A stretch of DNA of 6,599 bases, taken from the NCBI GenBank assembly GCA_013696785.1, contig JACCXW010000021.1, forward strand, positions 1 to 6,599. The letters are read 5' to 3'. Within the stretch, counting starts at the first letter, position 1. Every line of letters starts with the position of its first letter. Of the stretch, positions 1 through 5,239 are shown in pieces. The translations under genes were made by a program, and so were the position numbers. The DNA is from Geodermatophilaceae bacterium. GTDB taxonomy: Bacteria > Actinomycetota > Actinomycetes > Mycobacteriales > Geodermatophilaceae. The notes beneath the pieces were generated by a model. It was not told the DNA's origin. It ran no database searches and worked only from the letters and a program-made list of their open reading frames with translations.

Positions 1-818
1 GCCGAGGGCCTGCTGCGCCCGCTGCAAGGCGACGCCGAGGCCGATCGCGGAGTCCGGCCGGTGCGCGGGGTCCTTGGCCAGCGCGGCGTCGAAGACAGCG
101 GCCACCGGATCGGGCACGCCCAGCAGGCGCAGATCCGGCGGCGGCTCGGACAGCACGCGGTACAGCACCGGGCGACCGACTCGTCCCCCTCGGCGTCGAA
201 CGGTGCCCGGCCGAGGATCAGCGCCATGACGGTGGCCGCGAGGGAGTAGACGTCGGCACCCGACGTCGCCGGGCGGCCCTGGATCACCTCCGGGGCGGCG
301 TATCCGGGAGTGGCGGTGATGTCGCCGGATCGGGTCACGTCCATGTCGACGAACCGCGCCTGCCCGAAGTCGGCGAGCCGTGGGGCGCCGTACTCGTCGA
401 TGAGCACGTTTCCGGGCTTGAGATCGCGGTGCAGGATGCCGGCCCCGTGTGCCGTCTGCAACGCACCGGCCAGCCGTACGCCGATGTCGACGGCCTCTTG
501 CCAGTTCAGCGGCCCAGTGCTCCGCATCCGCTGGGCCAGGGAGCCGCGGGCGAGGAACGGCATGATGAGGAAAGCGTGGTCGTCCGGGTCGATGCCGCCG
601 TCGTACACGCTGACGATGTGCGGGTGCCCGCTGAGCTGCCCCAGGGCGCGGCACTCCTGGGTGAACCGGGCGCGGGCCCGAGCGTCCAGCGTCGCAGAGA
701 TGATCTTCACCGCAACGTCGCGGTGGAACTGCTCCTGGCGGGCCCGGTAGACGACGCCGAACCCGCCGCGGCCGATCTCGACGAGATCGGTCACCTCGGG
801 CCGGCGCAGGCCCGTCAC
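1..818 (-). CDS. Ser/Thr protein kinase (Hanks type), catalytic domain, partial, with apparent frameshift
   Basis: Cytoplasmic kinase domain expected to phosphorylate Ser/Thr on target proteins. Motifs in order: glycine loop GRGGFG (residues 16-21), VAVK with the ATP-anchoring Lys38, helix-C Glu55, catalytic loop HRDLKPGN (130-137, Asp132), DFG (150-152), APE (175-177 as AAPE) and subdomain IX Asp189. The start is GTG at 818, the first possible start after an in-frame TGA at about 880. After residue 216 (near base 170) the open frame continues to the window edge but becomes an implausible Cys/Arg-rich tract. The other frame from base 168 to 1 reads as a normal subdomain X-XI, including AKDPAHRPDS with the conserved Arg. 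One extra C in the short CCC run would join the two. The gene is therefore either a real frameshift mutant or a sequencing error. The C-terminal part (linker, membrane or sensor domain) lies outside the window. The MMPL gene upstream is 105 bases away on the same strand. Confidence 0.85.
   Translation of the reverse strand, partial: MTGLRRPEVTDLVEIGRGGFGVVYRARQEQFHRDVAVKIISATLDARARARFTQECRALGQLSGHPHIVSVYDGGIDPDDHAFLIMPFLARGSLAQRMRSTGPLNWQEAVDIGVRLAGALQTAHGAGILHRDLKPGNVLIDEYGAPRLADFGQARFVDMDVTRSGDITATPGYAAPEVIQGRPATSGADVYSLAATVMALILGRAPFDAEGDESVARCCTACCPSRRRICACWACPIRWPLSSTPRWPRTPRTGRTPRSASASPCSGRSRPS
165..180 (-). other. Apparent -1 frameshift site in the kinase gene
   Basis: Upstream of this site the kinase reads well in one frame, ending ...GDESVA. 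Downstream, conserved kinase sequence (LYRVLSEPPPDLRLLG, then DPAHRPDSA) appears only in the other frame, and 56 codons stay open to the window edge. The simplest cause is one base lost from the CCC run at 170-172 on the minus strand. I see no slippery heptamer with a stimulatory structure that would argue for programmed frameshifting. A sequencing error or a true mutation is likelier. Confidence 0.7.
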
Positions 819-844
819 CGTCTCATCACGCCCGCGATCCTCCC
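815..844 (-). promoter_or_regulatory. Shine-Dalgarno and four-codon leader ORF overlapping the kinase start
   Basis: On the minus strand GGGAGG (844-839) lies 9 bases before a GTG-ATG pair (829-824). That pair opens a tiny frame, GTG ATG AGA CGG TGA, whose stop overlaps the kinase GTG start in the sequence GTGA (818-815). The good ribosome-binding site is spaced for the mini-frame, not for the kinase, which has no good site of its own. The arrangement fits translational coupling. It could also reflect a misread base placing the true start at 826. It is seen in sequence only. Confidence 0.3.
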
Positions 845-873
845 AGACGGGATCACCTCGGGCGGACCGTTCT

Positions 874-895
874 GCCGGTCACCAACACCACCGGC
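874..895 (-). terminator. Candidate hairpin between transporter and kinase genes
   Basis: Perfect 6-bp inverted repeat GCCGGT (874-879) and ACCGGC (890-895) with a 10-base loop, starting 29 bases after the MMPL stop codon. No T-run follows on the minus strand, so at best it is a non-canonical GC hairpin terminator of the kind often proposed in actinobacteria. It may equally be chance in such GC-rich DNA. Confidence 0.25.
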
Positions 896-923
896 TGGTC
901 AGCGTGGGTCGCGGCAGGCCGGC

Positions 924-3029
924 TCAGGCCCCGGCGCGGGCCAGCGGCGACGGAGCGACCCGCAGTACCCGGGCCACACCCCCCGGCAGCCACCAGTTCC
1001 AGCGGCCGAACAGGCTGACAAGCGCGGGAACGAGCAGGGCCCGCACGATGGTGGCATCGATGAGGATGCCGACTCCGAGAGCGGTGCCGAGCAGCTTGAT
1101 GTCGGTCCCAGGGGCCGAGGCCAACGCCGAAAACGCGAAGAACAGGATCAGTGCCGCGGAAGTGACGAGCCGACCGGTCCGTCCGATCCCGGTGATGACG
1201 GCTTTCGAGGTCGATCCTGTGTTGTCGTATTCCTCCCGCATCCGGGCCAGGATGAATACCTCGTAGTCCATCGAGAGACCGAACAAGAACGCGAAGATCA
1301 GCACCGGCAGCCAGAAGGTGATCGCCCCGGTAGGCGACACTCCGAAGATGGCGTCCGAGCCGTTGCCCTGCTGCCAGAAGAACACCACGGAGCCGAAGAC
1401 CGCAGCCAGCGAGATCAGGTTCAGCAGCACCGCCTTGAGCGGCAGCAGAATGGATCGGAAAGTCCGCACCAGCAGGATGAACGTGATCCCCGCGATGAGC
1501 AGCAGGACATAGGGGAATCGGTCGTACACCGCGCTCCCGTAGTCCTCGACGGCGGCGCCCGCGCCGCCTACACCCACCGTGCCGTCCGTGGCGTCCTGAA
1601 CGGCTGTGCGGACGGCGTCGACCAGGCTCGTGCCGTCGCTGTCCACGGTTTCCCGCTCCGGGATGACGTCGATGATCGAGGTGTCCACGGCGGTGCCGCC
1701 GACGACAGCCGTCCGCACCCCGTCCACTCCGGCCGCCGCCTCCGCCGCCGCTTCGCCCTGGTCTGCGGGTACGAGCACCTCGATCGGCGTGAGGACGCCG
1801 GTGCCTATCTCCCCGTCGCGCAGCAGCACGGCACCGTCGTACGCCGGACCGTTGCGGGCCAGAGACTCCAGACCGGACTGTCCGATCCGCAGGCTGAACA
1901 CCGGGACGATCAGGATCGCGAGCGCGACCAGGGCGATGCCGGTGGCCAGGTAACGCCGCGACACGATCGCCCGAGCCCATGCCGACCAGCCACGTGAAGC
2001 CACCCCCTCCTTACGGATCCGCGGATAGTCGATGCGCGGACCGATGGACGACAGCAGCGCCGGCAGCAGGGTCAGCACGACCGCGACGCTGACCAACGGG
2101 ATCAGCATGCCGCCGAGACCCATACTGCGCAGGAACGGCACCGGCACGACTAGCAGCGCCAGCAGGCTGATCGCGACGGTGACCCCGGACGCAAGCACGG
2201 CGTGCCCGGCGGTCTGCATCGCGACCACCACGGCTTCATTGTTGTCGCGGCCGTGGGCCCGCTCCTCACGCCAGCGTGACACCACGAGCAACGAGTAGTC
2301 GATCGCCACACCCAGGCCGATCAGCGAGATGAGGAACTGCACCACGAAACTCACGTCCGTGACCGTGGTCAGCGCGAGCACGAGCAGAAATGTTGTCAGG
2401 ATCGACACCGCGGCGATGAGCAGCGGGAGCAGCGCGAGGAATGACGCGTACACGAAGATGAGCACGGCAAGAGCGCCGACCGCCCCGAACAGCGTCTCCA
2501 GCAGCACGCTCGGCCCCTCGGTGTCCCCGCCGGCCGACAGCAGCCCGTAGGAGGTCAGCTCGGACTCGAATCCGGCTGCGGTGGCGGCCTGGCTGAAGGC
2601 GGGACCGAACTGGGAGTCCACCCCTGGGCCGAAACCGGCGGGCAGGGGGCCTTGCACGAGAGCGAAAGTGGTCCTTTCGTCCTCGGAGATGAACCCCTCG
2701 TCGCCGGTGCTGCCGAAGTCGACGACACGCAGGCCCGGCACCGTCGTGCGGATCGCGTCGTATACGCCGGTGATGGCGGGCAGGTTGTCCTGCACCGTCT
2801 GCCCCTCCGGCACTGTGACCAATGGGATGAACGTGTCGAAGCTCGACACGCCGTAAAGCTCAGCGATCCGCACTTCGGTCGCGTCCCCGGGCTGACCGGG
2901 TAGCGAGAAGTCGAACGTCAGCTTGTCGGAGAGCTGACCCGCCGCCGCTCCCCCGGCCACGAACAGGACGAGCCAGGAGATGCAGACCACCAGACGGTGG
3001 CGGAGGACGAACTCGGCGACACGCTTCAC
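924..3029 (-). CDS. MMPL-family (RND-like) membrane transporter
   Basis: Inner-membrane, proton-driven exporter of the MMPL/RND superfamily; substrates of relatives include lipids, antibiotics and other hydrophobic molecules, and the one here is unknown. The 701 residues show the family's internal duplication: one N-terminal membrane segment (about 13-31), a periplasmic domain (about 32-175), a block of five or six segments (about 178-330), a segment near 361-379, a second extracytoplasmic domain (about 380-503) and a second block (about 506-670). The paired proton-relay motifs are present: AIDYSLLVVSRWREE (Asp244-Tyr245) and SMDYEVFILARMREE (Asp588-Tyr589). I chose GTG at 3029 because GGAGA lies 6 bases upstream and the protein then opens VKRVAEFVLRHRL, typical of the family. 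An in-frame GTG at 3086 would add 19 Pro/His-rich residues without a ribosome-binding site. The length is normal for the short actinobacterial members (about 700-750). No regulator is directly adjacent in an operon arrangement. Confidence 0.95.
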   Translation of the reverse strand: MKRVAEFVLRHRLVVCISWLVLFVAGGAAAGQLSDKLTFDFSLPGQPGDATEVRIAELYGVSSFDTFIPLVTVPEGQTVQDNLPAITGVYDAIRTTVPGLRVVDFGSTGDEGFISEDERTTFALVQGPLPAGFGPGVDSQFGPAFSQAATAAGFESELTSYGLLSAGGDTEGPSVLLETLFGAVGALAVLIFVYASFLALLPLLIAAVSILTTFLLVLALTTVTDVSFVVQFLISLIGLGVAIDYSLLVVSRWREERAHGRDNNEAVVVAMQTAGHAVLASGVTVAISLLALLVVPVPFLRSMGLGGMLIPLVSVAVVLTLLPALLSSIGPRIDYPRIRKEGVASRGWSAWARAIVSRRYLATGIALVALAILIVPVFSLRIGQSGLESLARNGPAYDGAVLLRDGEIGTGVLTPIEVLVPADQGEAAAEAAAGVDGVRTAVVGGTAVDTSIIDVIPERETVDSDGTSLVDAVRTAVQDATDGTVGVGGAGAAVEDYGSAVYDRFPYVLLLIAGITFILLVRTFRSILLPLKAVLLNLISLAAVFGSVVFFWQQGNGSDAIFGVSPTGAITFWLPVLIFAFLFGLSMDYEVFILARMREEYDNTGSTSKAVITGIGRTGRLVTSAALILFFAFSALASAPGTDIKLLGTALGVGILIDATIVRALLVPALVSLFGRWNWWLPGGVARVLRVAPSPLARAGA

Positions 3030-3035
3030 AGCGAT

Positions 3036-3040
3036 TCTCC
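3036..3040 (-). promoter_or_regulatory. Ribosome-binding site of the MMPL gene
   Basis: GGAGA on the minus strand, 6 bases before GTG 3029. It decides the start in favour of 3029 over the in-frame GTG at 3086, which has no purine-rich stretch upstream. Confidence 0.7.
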
Positions 3041-3103
3041 ATACGGGGGAGTGGGCAGGATCGGGCGGTTCGGGGTGAGCGTGCACTACAGGTCTGACAA
3101 TCC

Positions 3104-3151
3104 GGTATCGGGTTATCCACCCAAGCGTGCGGGGGTAAACACCCGATTACC
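3104..3151. promoter_or_regulatory. Nested inverted repeats upstream of the MMPL gene (candidate operator)
   Basis: Two small dyads share the pattern GGGT-N4/5-ACCC: 3110-3122 and 3133-3144, with centres about 22.5 bp apart, close to two helical turns. Around them a larger inverted repeat pairs GGTATCGGGT (3104-3113) with ACCCGAT-T-ACC (3141-3151), ten pairs with one bulged T. The element lies about 75-122 bp upstream of the transporter start. This suggests a dimeric repressor site or a structured leader; which protein would bind is unknown. Confidence 0.4.
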
Positions 3152-3269
3152 ATCTTGCAACCCGCCTGTCACGGGGCGTGCGGCGACCGAGGCGCGTTCC
3201 AGTGCCCGGACCGCGGGCCCACCGTCGAGCGCCGGCGACCGGCGGGGCTGGCGCGCAGCAACGTCCATG

Positions 3270-3297
3270 GGAGCCCCGGCCCCGGCCGGGCGACTCC
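3270..3297. repeat. GC-rich inverted repeat (hairpin)
   Basis: Stem CCCGGC (3275-3280) with GCCGGG (3285-3290) and a 4-base loop, flanked by GGAG (3270-3273) pairing with CTCC (3294-3297) across a small internal loop. It is about 130 bases beyond the BldD-ANTAR stop and has no T-run. It may be a back-up terminator or an mRNA-stabilising hairpin, but similar hairpins arise by chance in GC-rich DNA. Confidence 0.3.
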
Positions 3298-3320
3298 TGC
3301 CGTCCGGATCATGCGCAGTG

Positions 3321-3350
3321 CACGCAAACAACAGCGCATACGGCGCGCTG
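3321..3350 (-). terminator. Probable intrinsic terminator of the BldD-ANTAR gene
   Basis: On the minus strand CAGCGC (3350-3345) and GCGCTG (3337-3332) form a perfect 6-bp stem with a 7-base loop, followed at once by TTGTTTGCG. It starts 73 bases after the BldD-ANTAR stop codon. A hairpin plus T-rich tail is unusual in DNA this GC-rich, which supports a real terminator. It would separate the regulator from the MMPL gene transcriptionally. Confidence 0.5.
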
Positions 3351-3423
3351 GGAGGAGAGGGCGTGACGACGGGCGGAGCGGCGCGCCGAACGTCGCCCTC
3401 GTCTCGGGGCCGGCGCTATCTCG

Positions 3424-4191
3424 TCAGATGCTCGAGATCTCGTTCTGGCTGCCGGCCGCGTCCGTTTGCTGGTTGTCCCGCGCCAACGAACGACCCTCGG
3501 CATCGATGAGCGAAGGGCTGTCCTCGAGCGATCCGTCGATGATCGCCGTCGCGACGTCGTCAATCGTGAGTCCGTGACTGCGGACATGCTCCCGCAACAA
3601 ATCGAAGGCCTGGTCGATCTGCAGGCCGGTGCGCTCGGCCAGAACGCCCTTCGCCTGCTCCAGCAAGGCCCGGCGAGCCAGTGCGGCATGCAGCTGGTCG
3701 ACGAGCTCGTCGCGGCCGGGGCGGGCTTGAGGCTCGAGCACACCCCAGGAGATCAGCTGGTCGGTCAGTTCGCCGCTGGTGACGTCGTAGACGATGGCGA
3801 GCGTTTTGAGATCGTCGCTTCGGATGGACAGCTGCTGGCCGTTGTAGTCACCTCGCTGACTCTGGATCGTCGCGACGTAGCGGGCCAGCGGCCCGGCCTG
3901 GTCCACGGGCAGCTGATTGAGCCGTTCGAGGTTCAGGATGACTTTCGTCGCCGGCTCACCGCCACGTACCGGCCGGGCACCGGGCAGCAGCTCGGCGATC
4001 GGGATGCCATAGAATGCCGCCAACTCAGCGAGCTTCTGGACGCTGACGGCACGGTCACCGCGCTCGTACGAGCCGATGACGACCGCCTTCCATCGGCCGC
4101 GGGACTTGTCCTCGACCCCCTGTAGGGACAGTCCCTGCTGGCCGCGGACCTCCCGAAGCCGCGCTCCGAGTGCCCTGGCGTAATCGCTCAT
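3424..4191 (-). CDS. BldD-like cyclic-di-GMP-responsive regulator fused to a C-terminal ANTAR domain
   Basis: 255 residues. Residues 1-153 match Streptomyces BldD nearly end to end as I recall it: an XRE-type helix-turn-helix (GLSLQGVEDKS, GRWKAVVIGSYERGDRAVSV) followed by the BldD C-terminal domain (ATIQSQRGDYNGQQLSI, TDQLISWGVL). The c-di-GMP signature RXD-X8-RXXD is intact: Arg113/Asp115 and Arg124/Asp127. In Streptomyces, BldD binds tetrameric c-di-GMP, dimerises on DNA and represses development genes. Ordinary BldD (about 167 residues) ends just after this point. Here about 100 residues follow, with an ANTAR domain at roughly 160-220 (LLEQAKGVLAERTG, AFDLLREH, DDVATAIIDG) and a polar tail. 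ANTAR domains bind paired hexaloop RNA hairpins to prevent termination. ATG 4191 is chosen because BldD proteins begin MSxxYAxxLGAxL; an ATG at 4263 would add 24 unrelated residues over the palindrome cluster. It is divergent from two GAF-ANTAR genes. Dual DNA/RNA action is inference. Confidence 0.93.
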   Translation of the reverse strand: MSDYARALGARLREVRGQQGLSLQGVEDKSRGRWKAVVIGSYERGDRAVSVQKLAELAAFYGIPIAELLPGARPVRGGEPATKVILNLERLNQLPVDQAGPLARYVATIQSQRGDYNGQQLSIRSDDLKTLAIVYDVTSGELTDQLISWGVLEPQARPGRDELVDQLHAALARRALLEQAKGVLAERTGLQIDQAFDLLREHVRSHGLTIDDVATAIIDGSLEDSPSLIDAEGRSLARDNQQTDAAGSQNEISSI

Positions 4192-4207
4192 CCTTCTGCC
4201 CCGTTCT

Positions 4208-4256
4208 CCTGAGACTCTCAGGCACCTGTGCAGCACAAGAACTTCAACGGCTGCCG
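4208..4256. promoter_or_regulatory. Cluster of short palindromes in the BldD-ANTAR leader
   Basis: Four dyads lie within 49 bases: CCTGAGA-C-TCTCAGG (4208-4222, perfect 7-bp arms), GCAC-CT-GTGC (4222-4231), TGTGC-A-GCACA (4227-4237) and CGGC-T-GCCG (4248-4256). In the minus-strand transcript the 3' arm of the first ends inside a purine-rich AGGAG (4210-4206), so a hairpin there could mask part of the ribosome-loading region, 14 bases before ATG 4191. The second and third overlap, so they cannot fold at the same time. The dyads may be protein operators or alternative RNA structures. None shows the classic ANTAR hexaloop. Confidence 0.45.
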
Positions 4257-4297
4257 AACCCATGCGTCCTCAGCGCACTACTCTACGTCGTGAATCA

Positions 4298-4312
4298 GTC
4301 ACATAGTGTGCT
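4298..4312. promoter_or_regulatory. BldD-box-like site in the divergent control region
   Basis: The 15-mer GTCACATAGTGTGCT matches 7 of the 9 fixed positions of the BldD consensus as I recall it (nTnACnC(A/T)GnGTnAn), including both AC and GT halves around a central A. Its core CACA-TAG-TGTG is a perfect dyad. A wider near-repeat, GCGCACTA (4273-4280) with TAGTGTGC (4304-4311), overlaps it. The position between the divergent BldD-ANTAR and GAF-ANTAR genes fits autoregulation and cross-regulation. Confidence 0.4.
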
Positions 4313-4322
4313 TGAAGGATGG

Positions 4323-4351
4323 AGTGTCGCTTTCGGACCGGAGATTGTCAA
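4323..4351 (-). promoter_or_regulatory. Candidate promoter for the BldD-ANTAR gene
   Basis: On the minus strand a perfect -35 TTGACA (4351-4346) is followed after 17 bases by GACACT (4328-4323), a weak -10 (3 of 6 matches to TATAAT). Transcription would begin near 4316, giving a leader of about 125 bases. That leader carries the BldD-box-like site immediately downstream of the start and the palindrome cluster further on. The prediction rests on motif matching alone. Confidence 0.35.
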
Positions 4352-4407
4352 TGTGCCGCGCCGGCCGGGAGCAGTCCGCAACGCAGCTCCTCTCACGACA
4401 CGGGTGC

Positions 4408-4437
4408 TTGACGATGAGAACACGACATGTGCCTAAT
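4408..4437 (+). promoter_or_regulatory. Candidate promoter for the GAF-ANTAR pair
   Basis: TTGACG (4408-4413), 18 bases, then CCTAAT (4432-4437). If used, transcription would begin near 4444-4448, downstream of ATG 4427 and ATG 4436 but right at an in-frame GTG (4448). The first GAF-ANTAR gene would then be leaderless and seven residues shorter. Leaderless transcripts are common in actinobacteria. The -10 match is partial. Confidence 0.3.
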
Positions 4438-5230
4438 GGACTCCGTTGTGTCGCTACCTTCCCCCGATCAGGCGCAGGTGCCCCGCCCCAGAGTCGCTGA
4501 GATCCTGCGGTCCATCGTCGACGACTCAGGTGGGAGGACGACGCTGCCTGAACGGCTCTGCCGGGAGTGCGTGGCGGCACTGTCGGTGAGCGAGGTCGGC
4601 CTGGCGCTGATGAGCGCCGAGGGCCCTAACGGCAGCATCGTCGTCGCCTCCGCATCGGCGGCACGGGGGCTGGAGGAACTGCAGTTCACCCTCGGCGAGG
4701 GACCTGGCGTGGACGCTTCACGCAACGGTCGCCCGGTGCTCGAGCCCGACCTGCTCGAGACCCCGCCGACGCGTTGGCCGGGTTTCGGGTTGGCCGCGGT
4801 GGCCGCCGGCTTCCGAGCGATCTTCGCGTTCCCGCTCCAGGTCGGGGCCATCCGCCTCGGAGCCCTGGACCTCTACCGGGACACGCCGGGCAGCCTGTCC
4901 CCCGCTGAACTCGGCGACGCATGGGCGTTCGCCGACGCGGCCACATTGATGTTGCTGAACCTGCAAGGCGATGACAACGGCTCCACCCATCCGGCTCTGA
5001 TGGCGGCATTCGACGATCGCGCGCAGGTCCATCAGGCCACCGGAATGATCAGCGTGCAGCTCGATGTCAGCCTCGCCGATGCCCTGCTGCGCCTGCGCGC
5101 GCACGCCTACGCCGCAGAACGATCGATTCTGGACGTCGCCGCCGACGTCGTCTGTCGTCGAATGCGTTTCGACAACAGTGAAAAGGGAAGCTCTACAGCG
5201 GACCGGTCGTGGCCGGTCGAGGAAAGGTAA
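4427..5230 (+). CDS. GAF and ANTAR domain protein (divergent ANTAR)
   Basis: Up to 267 residues: a GAF sensor domain at about 40-178 (core LGEGPGVDASRNGRPVL, then FAFPLQVGAIRLGALDLYR, then LSPAELGDAWAFADAA) and an ANTAR-type helical domain at about 195-248 (RAQVHQATGMISVQL, SLADALLRLRAHAYAAERS, VAADVVCRRMRF). GAF-ANTAR proteins are cytoplasmic one-component regulators: GAF senses a small molecule or redox state and ANTAR binds RNA. Two points differ from the next gene. The GAF motif has EGPG where EGPC is common, and the ANTAR has HQATGM in place of the usual QAKG. This matches a recognised actinobacterial subclass, so it is not necessarily dead. The start is uncertain: ATG 4427 and ATG 4436 lack a good ribosome-binding site, and GTG 4448 could be a leaderless start. 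It ends with TAA 9 bases before the next gene, so the two are probably co-transcribed. Confidence 0.9.
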   Translation: MCLMDSVVSLPSPDQAQVPRPRVAEILRSIVDDSGGRTTLPERLCRECVAALSVSEVGLALMSAEGPNGSIVVASASAARGLEELQFTLGEGPGVDASRNGRPVLEPDLLETPPTRWPGFGLAAVAAGFRAIFAFPLQVGAIRLGALDLYRDTPGSLSPAELGDAWAFADAATLMLLNLQGDDNGSTHPALMAAFDDRAQVHQATGMISVQLDVSLADALLRLRAHAYAAERSILDVAADVVCRRMRFDNSEKGSSTADRSWPVEER

Positions 5231-5239
5231 CCCATCCCC

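Larger units (their letters stand above)
3030..3423. other. Gene-free stretch between the MMPL and BldD-ANTAR genes
   Basis: 394 bases with no convincing gene on either strand. Short open frames here give low-complexity Arg/Pro/Ala-rich translations without recognisable domains. What it holds: a hairpin with a T-rich tail on the minus strand (3326-3350), a strong GC hairpin (3270-3297) and nested inverted repeats (3104-3151) ahead of the transporter. The last part is less GC-rich than its surroundings, as expected for a promoter or operator region, but I could not fix a clear -10/-35 pair. Confidence 0.6.

Noticed and set aside
853..1980. Minus-strand open frame of 375 codons within the MMPL gene
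   Set aside because: Arg/Gly-rich shadow in another frame of the transporter, whose own frame has clear membrane segments and MMPL motifs.
429..1997. Long plus-strand open frame (522 codons)
   Set aside because: It lies opposite the kinase and MMPL genes, translates to Arg/Asp/Gly/Gln-rich low-complexity sequence with no domain, and spans the boundary between two convincing minus-strand genes. It is a GC-rich shadow.
3113..3331. Small minus-strand frame (72 codons, TTG start) in the gene-free stretch
   Set aside because: No ribosome-binding site, begins within the likely terminator, and has an Arg/Ala/Pro-rich composition without features.
3466..4125. Plus-strand open frame of 219 codons opposite the BldD-ANTAR gene
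   Set aside because: Shadow of a strongly conserved minus-strand protein; no domain in its own translation.
3424..4263. Longer BldD-ANTAR start at ATG 4263
   Set aside because: The extra 24 residues do not resemble any BldD N-terminus and cover the palindrome cluster. ATG 4191 gives the conserved MSxYAxxLGA opening.
4324..4401. Long-range inverted repeat GTGTCG / CGACAC enclosing GGAGC / GCTCC, as a possible ANTAR target upstream of the GAF-ANTAR pair
   Set aside because: Only short stems with large loops; no pair of hairpins with six-base loops carrying A1 and G4 was found, so I do not claim an ANTAR target.
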